A program made the translations under genes and the position numbers. The notes under the pieces are model-generated. The model saw only the letters and a program-made list of their open reading frames with translations. It ran no database searches and had not been told where the DNA came from. Below, one piece after another: positions 24,189 to 34,074 of a DNA stretch of 64,000 nt. This DNA is from Candidatus Methanomethylophilaceae archaeon (GTDB lineage Archaea; Thermoplasmatota; Thermoplasmata; Methanomassiliicoccales; Methanomethylophilaceae), in contig JAGBGN010000108.1 in the NCBI GenBank assembly GCA_017935945.1, forward strand, positions 1 to 64,000, written 5' to 3'. Positions within the stretch are counted from its first letter, which is position 1. Each line of letters begins with the position of its first letter.

Positions 24189-24191
24189 GTC

Positions 24192-24734
24192 ATGAGATAT
24201 GTCGTGGCGATTTCAGGAGCATCCGGATCAATATATGGTGTCAGACTCCTCCAGGAGTTGAAAGGGGAGAAGATCCTCGTAATGTCGGACTCTGCCAAGG
24301 CCATTCTCGAATCCGAGACCGATTACACCGTCGACCAGGTCTGTGATATGGCCGATAAGGTCTACGGGGATGGAGACATGTTTGCCTCCATCGCCTCCGG
24401 TAGTTTTAGGTACGACGCCATGTTCGTCGCCCCTTGCAGTGAGTCGTCAGTGGCCAAGTTTGCCAACGGTATAGCCGATACACTCATCTCCCGTTCTGTC
24501 TCCGTTTGCATAAAGGAAGGCAGGAGGCTCGTCCTCCTCGTCAGGGAGACACCGAAGAGCGCAATCATGTTGGAGAACGAATTGAAACTGGCTCGTCTCG
24601 GCGTACGTATCGTGGATGCCAACCCCGGATTCTACCCCCGCCCCAAGACGGTCGATGACATAGTGGATATCGTCGTCGGCAGATGCATGGATCAGGTCGA
24701 TGCGGAACACGACCTGTACAAGAGATGGGAATGA
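24192..24734 (+). CDS. ubiX: Flavin prenyltransferase UbiX
   Basis: A 180-residue enzyme that attaches a dimethylallyl group to FMN to make the prenylated cofactor of UbiD decarboxylases. SGASGSIYGVRLL at 8-20 is the FMN-binding opening; APCSESSVAKFANGIADTLISR and RRLVLLVRETPKS(A) are diagnostic, and PGFYPRPKTVDDIVDIVVGR closes the family pattern. No ubiD is in the window. The start codon is 25 nt from a TATA element, so the mRNA is probably leaderless. Confidence 0.93.
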   Translation: MRYVVAISGASGSIYGVRLLQELKGEKILVMSDSAKAILESETDYTVDQVCDMADKVYGDGDMFASIASGSFRYDAMFVAPCSESSVAKFANGIADTLISRSVSVCIKEGRRLVLLVRETPKSAIMLENELKLARLGVRIVDANPGFYPRPKTVDDIVDIVVGRCMDQVDAEHDLYKRWE

Positions 24735-24755
24735 GTGCCCGACCAGACCTCGGGG

Positions 24756-27311
24756 TCACTCATCCCTGACGCTTCCCTTGTTGTATTCCTCATGGAGGCT
24801 CTCCATGTAAGCCTCCTCAATCTTCTCCACCGTTTTCTTGAAAGCTCCCTTCTTCAAAAGGGCCAGTTCGACCACGAACCACAGTGCGACCACGATCAAC
24901 AGGATAGCGAACACTGACTTGGGGAATATGACCAGGCCGACGAGACCTATCGCTATGATCGGGAAGTACGTGTACATCGTGTAGATCACGAGGAACAGGA
25001 ACAGAACCAATGCTATGGGCAGGGGACTCTTGTTAATCCTCCCGTTGGGGGACAGGAACTTGAACCTGGGGCATATCAGAAGGATCTGCAGGATTCCTGC
25101 AGTGGTGACGAAGAACACCATGGCAGATCTGGCGCAGACTTCTGCAGCTCCGGAATCGGACCAGGAGAGGTAATGGATCAGCTCCTCACCATTGGATGCG
25201 ATGCTGGGCACCAGTCCAGCCAGGTACTCCCAGTCTATGACCAGAACTCCGTTTTCATATGCGAGCCATGTGGCGGCATATGTTATGAGGCCGAATGTGG
25301 CGATTATGATCGCTGAAGGGATGGAGAAACGCAGAACATCCGGAAGTATCAGGTCCTTGTTCTTCTCGGGTTTGGAGAAGAACGTCATGAAAAACGCCAT
25401 TATGGATACGGATACGAAGGCATAGTATGTGTTCTGAATCGGTATCATCGGAATGGAACCGACGAAGACGAATGTGAACAGGAACATTATGGCCAGGGCG
25501 AAGTTGCGGGTCAGGTACAGTTTGAGGATATCCCTCATACCGGATACGGTCTTCCTTCCTTCGACTAGTGCCTTGGGGAGGGCGGAGAAGTTGTCATTGA
25601 CCAGTATCATGTCGGAAACACCGCGTGCTGCATTGGAACCGCTTTCCAGTGAGATTCCGACCTGAGCGGATTTGAGTGACTTGACATCGTTGACACCATC
25701 TCCGATCATGGCCACGTACCTGTCGTTCCTTTTCAGAACCTCGATGACCTCCTCCTTGTTCTCAGGTTTCATCCTGCCGAAGATGTTGGTTTCGAGGATG
25801 GTCTTCTCACGCATCTCCGGATCCATCGAATCGAGTTCCGGTCCGGAGATTATCTTCCTCTCACCGGGGATGTTGGCGATACTGAACAGCGCATCGACGG
25901 TTACCGGGTCGTCTCCGGAGATGACTTTGAGGTCCATGTCGTTCTCGAGGAAGACCTCGATGGTCTCTCTGCAGTCATGTCTGACCTCATCACGGATGGA
26001 TATCACCGTGAAGGGGTCCAGTTCAGGGATGGTCGGTTCGCCATCGGAGTACAGGGGGACGTCTCCGGCCTTGCAGATGACAACGGTCCTGAAACCTTTG
26101 AGGGACTCAGTCCTGACAATCTCGTCGATGTTCTCGACATCCTTGCAGTGTTCCCTCAGGATGCTCCAGGCTCCGGTGTACATGGTGACAACGTTTCCTG
26201 CATCCCTCACCTTTACAGCGCTGAATTTTCTCTGGGATGAGAACTGGATCTCATCGATCAATTCGCTGTCCGATTCACCGTATTCGGTGATTATCGTTCC
26301 GATCGTACGGTTCTTGCTGCCTGTGGCGGTGGCGAATACGGAGGCCAGATGTTCGGCCTCACCGGGATCGATGAGGTGGTGTGAATCCTGGAAGACGAGC
26401 TTGTTCGTCGTTATAGTTCCCGTCTTGTCCATACAGACCGTGTCCACATGACTTATGGATTCCACAGAGTTGGACCTCTGCAGCAATACTCCTGAGTCGG
26501 CCATGCGCACTGCTGCGATCATGTAGGTGAGCGTGATCAACAGGAAGAGTGCTATCGGGACGACATCCAGGCACAATACCAGGATCTCCAGTGTCTCTGC
26601 ACTGAATAGGTCCCCGTGTCCGAGGATTACCATCACGGCGGTTATACCCATGAGGACAGCGGATGTGATCATGAGGACCTTAGTTATGGATCCGGTCTCC
26701 ATCTGAAGGGGGGTCTTCTTGGATGTGAACTTCTTGGCGCTGAGGAGCATCTGGGATGCATAGGAATCATCGCCGAATGCGGTAACGCGGTAAACGCCCT
26801 CTCCGGTGATACAGAACGAACCAGAGTACACGGACTCGCCAACATTCTTCCTGACGGTACTGGACTCACCGGTGAGTAGGGACTCATCCATCTCCAGGGA
26901 CCTGCATTCAAGGATCTCACCGTCGACAAGGGCCTGTTCTCCGGAACGGAGGATGATCAAGTCGTCCTTCACGATCTCCTTCTGATCGATCTCCACCTCC
27001 ATACCGTCGCGTATGACCGTGACCTTGGGGCGGGTCAACAAGGATATCTTGTCCAACCTGCGTTTGGCACGCATCTCCTGGACGGTGGCAATCAGGATGT
27101 TCACTATGATGATCCCAGTCGCCGAGAGTGCGCTTATCACCTCGTGGCAGAAGAGGAGCATGGCTCCTATTATGAACAAAACGATGTTGAAGGGGGTGAA
27201 CGTGTTCTTGACGAAGATGTCCGTGTATGTCCTGCTGGTGCGGACATCCCCGTTGTTGACTAGCCCCTGCTCTTTCCTCTGTTTCACTTCTTCTGAGGTG
27301 AGGCCCTGCAT
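24756..27311 (-). CDS. P-type cation ATPase (CtpE-like)
   Basis: An 851-residue cation pump. GLTSEEVKQRKEQGLVNN at 3-20 is the N-terminal P-type motif, with TGES at 147-150 (actuator), DKTGT at 295-299 (phosphorylated aspartate) and GDGVND at 537-542 (hinge). The order of helices and the TSRTYTDIFVKNTFTPFN opening resemble the CtpE calcium pumps of actinobacteria. Helix M4 reads VPIALFLLITLT, without the PEGL glutamate of classical Ca2+ pumps, so ion specificity is open. The ATG at 27311 is 27 nt from TATATATA, hence leaderless; the frame open upstream to 27509 is not part of the protein. Confidence 0.9.
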   Translation of the reverse strand: MQGLTSEEVKQRKEQGLVNNGDVRTSRTYTDIFVKNTFTPFNIVLFIIGAMLLFCHEVISALSATGIIIVNILIATVQEMRAKRRLDKISLLTRPKVTVIRDGMEVEIDQKEIVKDDLIILRSGEQALVDGEILECRSLEMDESLLTGESSTVRKNVGESVYSGSFCITGEGVYRVTAFGDDSYASQMLLSAKKFTSKKTPLQMETGSITKVLMITSAVLMGITAVMVILGHGDLFSAETLEILVLCLDVVPIALFLLITLTYMIAAVRMADSGVLLQRSNSVESISHVDTVCMDKTGTITTNKLVFQDSHHLIDPGEAEHLASVFATATGSKNRTIGTIITEYGESDSELIDEIQFSSQRKFSAVKVRDAGNVVTMYTGAWSILREHCKDVENIDEIVRTESLKGFRTVVICKAGDVPLYSDGEPTIPELDPFTVISIRDEVRHDCRETIEVFLENDMDLKVISGDDPVTVDALFSIANIPGERKIISGPELDSMDPEMREKTILETNIFGRMKPENKEEVIEVLKRNDRYVAMIGDGVNDVKSLKSAQVGISLESGSNAARGVSDMILVNDNFSALPKALVEGRKTVSGMRDILKLYLTRNFALAIMFLFTFVFVGSIPMIPIQNTYYAFVSVSIMAFFMTFFSKPEKNKDLILPDVLRFSIPSAIIIATFGLITYAATWLAYENGVLVIDWEYLAGLVPSIASNGEELIHYLSWSDSGAAEVCARSAMVFFVTTAGILQILLICPRFKFLSPNGRINKSPLPIALVLFLFLVIYTMYTYFPIIAIGLVGLVIFPKSVFAILLIVVALWFVVELALLKKGAFKKTVEKIEEAYMESLHEEYNKGSVRDE

Positions 27312-27334
27312 ATATCCAGATGCTTCAGTAACGG

Positions 27335-27342
27335 TATATATA
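27335..27342 (-). promoter_or_regulatory. TATA box of the P-type ATPase gene
   Basis: TATATATA on the minus strand, centred about 27 nt before the ATG at 27311. The spacing leaves almost no 5' leader. Confidence 0.65.
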
Positions 27343-27366
27343 CCATTCCATCGAAGGTACAAGATG

Positions 27367-30267
27367 TCAGGCGTTTTGTACAGCCAGATTCCTGTCGACC
27401 CTCTCCTTAATCTCCTCCATGCCGAGGGGTTGGAACTCCTCGACGATATCCATGGAAACGAATCTGATGAAGCACTTCGCGGGTTTCCTGTAGAATCCAC
27501 TGGCCGCATGGGCGTAGACGGAGAGCTGGATCATGTATTCGCCGATGAACCTGTCCGAGACGTCGGTTTTCCAGTCGTGGATCTCGATGTGGTCGTCGTA
27601 GACGGCCAAGAGGTCTATGACGCCCCTGAGGGTGACACCGGTTCCCTCAACGGGCAGTGCACACTCGATCTCGGATCTGAGCAGGTCTGCATCCGACAGG
27701 TCATCCAGTACCTTCCTGATGACGGGTAGTTCGGGGAACTCCGTTTCATCCACACGTGCACCCATGTTCATGAGATGTGCGAGCTCGTGTATCCTGGATC
27801 CGTACTCCTTCCCCTTGCCGCATACCTCGTCGGAATCATCCGACATCCCGCCCATGCCGTCCTCCGTTCCGAAGTCCATTATGTCATGCACTGCCATCTT
27901 CACCCTGCGGGTGGTGTACTCACCGATCTCGGGCATCGGGATGATCTGATCGGAAGCGGGCCCCTCGAGGAAGTCCGAAGCGGGGATCTCCTCGGGAACA
28001 AGGTTCAGTCCCTCGATGAAGAGGGAGGGCTTCGAGGCAATCAGGGTCTCGAACTGCTTGGCCCTGGACATGGAGACGAACATGAGTCTCCTCTCCTCAT
28101 CGTATTCATGAGGCACGGCCTTCATGGCTATGTGTGTCTTCCACGATTGGCATATCTTGTCATACTGGCCTGTTCCGGACACCATGTTCCTGCATCTGAT
28201 GCCTGTGAGGTCGTTCACCGAGAATATGCTGCTGTCCGACTTCGTGCTCGGCATAACCATCTGGTCGATGAATGGCATGATGACCGCCGGGTACTCCAAT
28301 CCCTTGGATTTGTGCATGGTCATGATGGAGACCGCATTGCCACTGATCGAATTCTCCATGGGGTAGGAGGTTTCCTCCTCGATGTCGTTCTCGATTATCG
28401 TTATGATGTCGGATATGGTCATCAGGGAGTTCCTGTGGAGATCGGAAACGGTCGAGATGATGGCCTGGGTGACATCGTTGTCCAGATTGTAGAATCCGTA
28501 AAGCGAGGTCATGAGGTCGGTGATCCTGCGTCTCTTATTGTACAGGTTCCGCCTCTGCTCCCTGATGATTTCAGGTACATGTCCCGGTCCGGACAGGGCA
28601 TCGTTGATGTCGACCAGGTTGTAACCCATGTCCGCCATGACCGGTACCAGGCCCCAGGGGTCCATCTCATTGTTTACGTACCTCAGCCATGCCAGTGCCA
28701 ACTTGCCCTCGCGTGTGGACATGATGCATTCATCGCCACTCATGAAAGCGGGTATCCCATGGTCCAAACAGGCCTTCAGGACCAATCTGCAATGCTTGAT
28801 GTTGCGGCAGAAGACGGCAATGTCGCCGTATCCCATCGGCCTGCGTTGTCCCTTGTCCACGCACTCGTACCTGCCTGGGGAAACATAGTCCAAGATGGCA
28901 TCTACCGTCATCTTGACCTCATCCTGGACATCCTTGGCCTGAACGTACCTGATGGATGAGTCGGTATCCTCGAGGTCGTCCCTTCCCTGGGAGATCCTGA
29001 CCAGGGATTCGTTGATGCTGTCCTCGGGGACCACATCCTCCTTGGATCCTTTGAGGAACAGGCAGTCGAAGGCACGGTCGATGATGAACTGATGTGAGCG
29101 GTAGTTCGTGTCCAAGGACAGCAGGGTGACTTCAGGTATGGTGAACGGTACCCTCTCCAGGTCCTCGTTCAGGAATCTCCTCAATCTAACGCATTGGTTC
29201 CTGAAATCCGTGATGTTCTCGATGGAAACATACCTGAATCCGTATATCCCCTGCTTCCAGTCTCCGACAACGCAAAGATTTGGTTCCGAGAGCAGCATCA
29301 GTGCGATCATCAACTGATTGGAGTTGGTGTCCTGGAACTCGTCGATCATCACATAGCGGAATCTGTTCCTCTCCCTCACGGACCTGTTGCTGTACAGGAC
29401 GGTGAATGCGAGCATCGAGTTGAGTTGGAACGTCAGGCGGTTGTCCGTTATGGATTTCCTGACATATTCGTAATAGACATCGTGTATGAACTGGACCATC
29501 AGTTCGCGGTCCGTATCATCAACGACCTCCCCGAGTATGGCATCCCCGAGTTGCTGTTCGAACGTCAGGGGGACGTCACCGAATTTGTTCACATCGAGTT
29601 TGGACAGTGTATCCGCCAACTTGCTTCTCTTCCCATCCCCGGGGACATCCTGGTCCTTCAGGATCCGGAGGAGTCCGTCCCTGTCCCCATATAGGGTTCT
29701 CTCCACATCGAGTCCGAACCAGCCTCCCCTGATGGCCACTATGCCCTTGGACATCAACTTCTCTACGAGGAACATGACCTCCAGTGGTTTCTCGCTGGCT
29801 ATGGGTTCCCATGGTCCGTAGGCGCCTTCGTTCATCTTCAGGAAACCATCGATGAAATCGCAGAAGTACATGTTCTTCTGGGTTTTGTTGGTGGTTATCC
29901 TGGCGTTGGGGGTCAGTCTCTCCTTCATACCGAAGAAGTCACCGACCTGGTCTGGGGAATCCAGGACAATCGACAGGCAGAACGAATCGAACGTGGTGGC
30001 CTGGACCTGTTTGGATTCCTTCAACCTGTTTTTGGAGTTCAGCAGGGATTTGATCCTCTCTTCCATCTCCGCGGCCGCGTTGTTGGTGAACGTGAGTAGG
30101 ATGACCTCTCCGGGAGAGACATCGGGCCTGCTGATTATGTTCTCATAGCGTCTGACAATGGTATGCGTCTTCCCTGTTCCCGGACCAGCATCGACGACGA
30201 CCATCCCCTCGAGGGTGTCCGCCAAACGTCCTTGGGATTCGTTCAACCTGTCTTGCCTCTCACTCAT
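27367..30267 (-). CDS. AddA/RecB-like UvrD-family helicase with C-terminal RecB nuclease domain
   Basis: A 966-residue protein. A superfamily 1A helicase comes first: Walker A AGPGTGKT at 27-34, motif Ia LLTFTNNAAAEM, Walker B DEFQDT at 309-314, motif III VVGDWKQGIYGFR and motif VI VSMSRAK. A PD-(D/E)XK nuclease follows at the C-terminus with GVIDLLA (Asp885) and DWKTD (Asp898, Lys900), as in AddA and RecB. Such proteins unwind and degrade DNA ends for recombination. The ATG at 30267 overlaps the end of the AddB-like gene by 8 bp, so the two form a complex-like pair. AddAB is rare in archaea. Confidence 0.88.
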   Translation of the reverse strand: MSERQDRLNESQGRLADTLEGMVVVDAGPGTGKTHTIVRRYENIISRPDVSPGEVILLTFTNNAAAEMEERIKSLLNSKNRLKESKQVQATTFDSFCLSIVLDSPDQVGDFFGMKERLTPNARITTNKTQKNMYFCDFIDGFLKMNEGAYGPWEPIASEKPLEVMFLVEKLMSKGIVAIRGGWFGLDVERTLYGDRDGLLRILKDQDVPGDGKRSKLADTLSKLDVNKFGDVPLTFEQQLGDAILGEVVDDTDRELMVQFIHDVYYEYVRKSITDNRLTFQLNSMLAFTVLYSNRSVRERNRFRYVMIDEFQDTNSNQLMIALMLLSEPNLCVVGDWKQGIYGFRYVSIENITDFRNQCVRLRRFLNEDLERVPFTIPEVTLLSLDTNYRSHQFIIDRAFDCLFLKGSKEDVVPEDSINESLVRISQGRDDLEDTDSSIRYVQAKDVQDEVKMTVDAILDYVSPGRYECVDKGQRRPMGYGDIAVFCRNIKHCRLVLKACLDHGIPAFMSGDECIMSTREGKLALAWLRYVNNEMDPWGLVPVMADMGYNLVDINDALSGPGHVPEIIREQRRNLYNKRRRITDLMTSLYGFYNLDNDVTQAIISTVSDLHRNSLMTISDIITIIENDIEEETSYPMENSISGNAVSIMTMHKSKGLEYPAVIMPFIDQMVMPSTKSDSSIFSVNDLTGIRCRNMVSGTGQYDKICQSWKTHIAMKAVPHEYDEERRLMFVSMSRAKQFETLIASKPSLFIEGLNLVPEEIPASDFLEGPASDQIIPMPEIGEYTTRRVKMAVHDIMDFGTEDGMGGMSDDSDEVCGKGKEYGSRIHELAHLMNMGARVDETEFPELPVIRKVLDDLSDADLLRSEIECALPVEGTGVTLRGVIDLLAVYDDHIEIHDWKTDVSDRFIGEYMIQLSVYAHAASGFYRKPAKCFIRFVSMDIVEEFQPLGMEEIKERVDRNLAVQNA

Positions 30268-32941
30268 CCGAATCCACCTCCTCCTCGCCGATGACCGACA
30301 ACGTGCAGGCGGACCTGTAACTGCAATCCGCACAGTTGATGCGTGGTCTGGCCTCGAAGCCGGATAGCGAGCTGGCACGCATCTCGGCATGTTGCTCGTC
30401 CAGGGTCTCCATGAAGGAGTCCAGAACGTTGCGGGGGATCAGGACGTTGTATTTGTCGTGGACGATTCCGTTATGGACAAGTTTGGAAACCTTGCCTATG
30501 GCCGCCTTGGCGTTCTTGATATTGGTATCGGAAGCCTTCTTGCCGACGATGCCGAGGATGGTGTTCACCAATGCGGAATCCTCCCTCCAGTCATCTGGAT
30601 CACCGATGGCATTTTCCGCTATCGCAATAAGGATGTCCTTCTGGAACGGTTGGTAATCTTTGCTGAGTTTGAGTTCGATTCCGTACAAGGGGGACTCTGC
30701 CAGTATATCCCGGGTACTCTTGTCTAGAACCTTCACTGTGCGTACGTTGCCCATGATGTCGAAACCGGGTTTCGCCGATTCGACATCCCTGTCCATGACA
30801 TGGAACATCCTGAACTCGCATTCACTCCTCTTGTCATGTTCCATGGCAAGTTGCAGGTACAGCATGGGTTGGAACTCGAAGTACCTTGCACCGGAATCCA
30901 GATCCATGGCCTTGACGATCGTACCTCCATCCTTCGCACCGCCGGTCTTGTAGTCGGTGATGACCCCATCGAGGATCAGGTCTATCTGACCGTATAGCGG
31001 GTGCGATGTGGAGTTGTATCCCATCTCGCAGACTGAGCTGCAGAACTCGATGCCCAGTGAGAGCATGAAACGGTTGGGGTGACTACGCGAGTCGTTCCTG
31101 ATGTCCAAGGGTACGGGCCCCTTCTTCACGCGGTCGATGTACATCATCACGTTGTTCATCGCCCTGCCTATGCGTTTGTGGTCCAGTACCTCCATCGAAG
31201 GTGAGGAGAGTCCGGAGTACCTATCGGATATCATGTCGACGAATGTCTCGACCCCCATGTCCCTGACGACTTCGGGGTGGCAGAGGTACAGTTCGGAGAA
31301 TTCGTGGATGAGGTTGCCGAACTCGGTGCTCTTCTCATCCGAACCTGGAAGGCATTGTCTGAAAAGATAGGACAAGGGGCAGGACACGTACATGTTGTAT
31401 GTGGATTTGGTGAACTTGTCCTTGAATTCCTTCTCGTCGTCGATAGTGTCCTCTCCACGGTTGGGGATGACGGCTTCCGACTCGTGGACCCATCTACCGG
31501 TCACGACTTCGCGGAATACATCGCGGAAACCCTTCACCGATACCGGAGAGTGATCGTCGTTGTACGGTCTTCCGCTGTTCAGCATGAGTTCGAACGACAT
31601 CGATGGTTTTGCCATCTCACCGTTCTTTGTCCTGTTGACGAGGTAGAACCTGCGGGAGCCCTGTTGAAGGAGCACCGAGGTACGTGTCACGTTCCTGTCC
31701 ATCTCATCTTCGACATCCAGATACCTCTTACCGAGCACCTTGTGGTTCCAGTCCTGCTCCATTCCCAGATAGATCACGACGGGGCGGTCGATGAAAGCGG
31801 AGTTGCGACAGTCGGCAACCAGGACTCCGACCTTCTCCTCTATGGGTATCTCCTCATTGTGACGAAGGTCAGACACGTTGTCCACAGCATAGGTCAGTTC
31901 CTCCATCAGATGGGATGTCACCTTCTCGTCCGTTATAGCCAGACTGTCGATCACGATCCCCACCTGGATCCTAGCACGTCTGTCACAGAGCCTGTCCCTG
32001 ACCTCGCCGAAAGTGAGGTTCCTGATGTTGCGCATGATGTCCTGGAGTTCGGAGGCACGTTCGCGCATATCCTCCTCCGTCTGTTTCGAAAGGAGGTACT
32101 TCTCCCTCCCTTTCCTGAAGAAACCGTTGTAGTTGGAGAAGATCTCCTTGACATGCCTGACCCTAATCGTGTCGTAGTTCAGGCCCAATCTCAGGAAGTT
32201 TATGTAGTCCCTTATCTGGGCCAGGTCCCTGACGTTGAGGCTGTTGATGAAGGGAAGTCTACGTCTGTACAGGGATGCCCTGACGGCATCGGTCAACGGT
32301 GAGGAGACATTCACGACTATGGCGTAATCTGAGGGTCTGGATGCATCTATGAGTGCTACAGCGTTCTCAGCGAGTTGCCTGTCGTTGCCGATCTCATAGG
32401 CTGTATCGAACTCGAACGGTTCGGATGTGAAGAGATCGACTTCGGTGAAGTCACCATAGGGGGTGAACTTCTTGTCCAGGTTGTCGAAAAGGTCTACACC
32501 GACGATCGCGATGGATTCCTGTTCGGAGTAGAATCTGCTCTTATCGGGGTCGAAGCGCTCCATCACCATCTCAAGAGTCGGTATCCTCGAATACGAGTCA
32601 TAAACGAGGCGTGAGAACCTGGAATGCAGATGCTTCCTAACGTCGGATGTGTATCTGCTGATCTCCCTGATGTTCTCGACCTCTGCATGTACGAACCTGA
32701 ATGACGAGTCGACATCCTTGCAAATTATCGAAATCAGTTCAAGGTCGTTCTTCAGTGGGACACCGAGGGTCTCGGTGGCGAGTAGTTTGGCCAGCATGCG
32801 CGGTGTCACTGCGAAGAATCCGACTACGGGACGGTCAACTCTTGCGTTCAGGGCAGTGGCAAGAGCGGCATCGTTGGTGATGACGAGGCTGTGGTCACGG
32901 ACCTCCTCGTAAATTTCGTCGACGGTCTTCGCACGCTTCAT
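30260..32941 (-). CDS. AddB-like protein with C-terminal iron-sulfur PD-(D/E)XK nuclease
   Basis: An 893-residue protein with the AddB plan: a degenerate N-terminal helicase-like region (no Walker A lysine found; RPVVGFFAVTP at 37-47 is a fold marker) and a C-terminal nuclease. Around 514-530, STYNMYVSCPLSYLFRQC is the AddB/Cas4-type opening with Cys521; the nuclease has GQIDLILDGVITDYKTG, and the last cysteines 870, 873 and 879 (C-x2-C-x5-C) complete a 4Fe-4S cluster. It is transcribed first in the operon. AddB partners AddA in bacterial end resection. Confidence 0.82.
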   Translation of the reverse strand: MKRAKTVDEIYEEVRDHSLVITNDAALATALNARVDRPVVGFFAVTPRMLAKLLATETLGVPLKNDLELISIICKDVDSSFRFVHAEVENIREISRYTSDVRKHLHSRFSRLVYDSYSRIPTLEMVMERFDPDKSRFYSEQESIAIVGVDLFDNLDKKFTPYGDFTEVDLFTSEPFEFDTAYEIGNDRQLAENAVALIDASRPSDYAIVVNVSSPLTDAVRASLYRRRLPFINSLNVRDLAQIRDYINFLRLGLNYDTIRVRHVKEIFSNYNGFFRKGREKYLLSKQTEEDMRERASELQDIMRNIRNLTFGEVRDRLCDRRARIQVGIVIDSLAITDEKVTSHLMEELTYAVDNVSDLRHNEEIPIEEKVGVLVADCRNSAFIDRPVVIYLGMEQDWNHKVLGKRYLDVEDEMDRNVTRTSVLLQQGSRRFYLVNRTKNGEMAKPSMSFELMLNSGRPYNDDHSPVSVKGFRDVFREVVTGRWVHESEAVIPNRGEDTIDDEKEFKDKFTKSTYNMYVSCPLSYLFRQCLPGSDEKSTEFGNLIHEFSELYLCHPEVVRDMGVETFVDMISDRYSGLSSPSMEVLDHKRIGRAMNNVMMYIDRVKKGPVPLDIRNDSRSHPNRFMLSLGIEFCSSVCEMGYNSTSHPLYGQIDLILDGVITDYKTGGAKDGGTIVKAMDLDSGARYFEFQPMLYLQLAMEHDKRSECEFRMFHVMDRDVESAKPGFDIMGNVRTVKVLDKSTRDILAESPLYGIELKLSKDYQPFQKDILIAIAENAIGDPDDWREDSALVNTILGIVGKKASDTNIKNAKAAIGKVSKLVHNGIVHDKYNVLIPRNVLDSFMETLDEQHAEMRASSLSGFEARPRINCADCSYRSACTLSVIGEEEVDSDE

Positions 32942-33057
32942 AACAATGGAATCTGGACCGAATTAATAGAATGTTCCTTTATTTAGAGCTCCAGCTGAAT
33001 CGGACGGCGAAGGCGTTCTGAGAAAACGGTTATGTTCGTGGACACATTGGAACCATC

Positions 33058-33609
33058 ATGGATGACATCTATGTCGTTGAGGTTGTGTCGACAGGTGATT
33101 CCGGATTCCCCAAGGACACTGTCGCCGAGATCGCTGTATGCAGGGTCCTGTCGGATGGATCGGATTTCGACAGCATCCTATCATCGACGATCAACCTCGA
33201 TCCCATGGATCTGGGAAAGGATTCCCTGGATCATCTGGATTCGCATCACGGTATAACGACCTCCGACCTGTACATGGGTGAGGATCAGGCACTGGTGGTG
33301 CGTGACTACCAGAATCTGGTTTTCGGAAAGGATTGCACATCGTTCGATGTAAACCACACGTTCGGGAAGTATCTGTCATTCGAACCATGGGATTCCACTC
33401 GCAACCTGACGCTCCTGCCCCCGATAGTATCGAGGGTCGACAGGTCCTTGAGGGAGCCCACCGAAGATGGACGTCCAGTGCTGTGCAATGTTTACGAGAA
33501 GCTATGTCCCGGCGATCCTGCCGGGGTGGGAAAGGGTTTCAGGGCCTTGGACATGGCATCCATGACCGCTTCGATAGTGATGGTTCTGAGGGAATCCGGA
33601 TTCTACTGA
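33058..33609 (+). CDS. Degenerate DnaQ-like (exonuclease-fold) protein, probably inactive
   Basis: A 183-residue protein that aligns by eye with the DnaQ-like exonuclease at 1942-2571. The opening IYVVEVVSTG...G-PKD-V replaces IYVIDTETTG...G-PKD-V, so the first catalytic Asp is Glu and the Glu is Val. The third motif FRALDMAS lacks the catalytic His of HRALSDA. An Exo II-like SFD is left at about residue 95. It may have become a binding or regulatory protein. It lies alone between the AddAB-like operon and the convergent zinc-ribbon gene, from which its stop is 2 bp away. Confidence 0.6.
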   Translation: MDDIYVVEVVSTGDSGFPKDTVAEIAVCRVLSDGSDFDSILSSTINLDPMDLGKDSLDHLDSHHGITTSDLYMGEDQALVVRDYQNLVFGKDCTSFDVNHTFGKYLSFEPWDSTRNLTLLPPIVSRVDRSLREPTEDGRPVLCNVYEKLCPGDPAGVGKGFRALDMASMTASIVMVLRESGFY

Positions 33610-33611
33610 TG

Positions 33612-34073
33612 TCAGAATCTTACCTTCACAATCAGTGATTTCAGGATCACATCGAGTGCGGCCCCGATGTACATCAACCCGTAGATGATCGACAAGGGCA
33701 GTATGGAGATCTTCATGAAGAATGTGATCAGGAAACCGGGTCCGATACCGAAAGTGAGGCTGATTATTCCGATGAAGAATCCCAAACCGATCAGGAGAAT
33801 AATGTATCCCCCTATGTTGCGTGGATTCCTGTATATCTGACCGAGTCCGAGGAGACCTACCAGTCCCGGGATCAGGGCTAGGAACAACGCGATCTTGCCA
33901 TCGGGAGCAGTCTTGGGTGTCTGTGGTTCGAATTGGGTTCTACCCTCCTTGCGAGATTCCTTGGGTGTCGGAACTGATTCGTCCATGTTGGGAATCTTCC
34001 TGTAGCATTTAGGACAGACGTCAGCACTGCTGGTGATCGCCTCTCCACAGAAAGGACAGAAACGGGATGCCAT
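33612..34073 (-). CDS. Zinc-ribbon membrane protein
   Basis: A 153-residue protein: zinc ribbon FCPFCGEAITSSADVCPKCY at 5-24, a polar linker to about 58, then two or three membrane segments (KIALFLALIPGLVGLLGLGQIY and IGGYIILLIGLGFFIGIISL, with a further one after). The 'GQIYR' motif resembles TM2-domain proteins. The function is unknown. It starts one base after the stop of the thioesterase gene in the same operon. Confidence 0.68.
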   Translation of the reverse strand: MASRFCPFCGEAITSSADVCPKCYRKIPNMDESVPTPKESRKEGRTQFEPQTPKTAPDGKIALFLALIPGLVGLLGLGQIYRNPRNIGGYIILLIGLGFFIGIISLTFGIGPGFLITFFMKISILPLSIIYGLMYIGAALDVILKSLIVKVRF

Positions 34074-34074
34074 C

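Noticed and set aside
27775-28959. 394-codon plus-strand ORF antisense to the AddA-like gene
   Set aside because: His/Val/Leu-rich shadow of a gene with clear helicase motifs.
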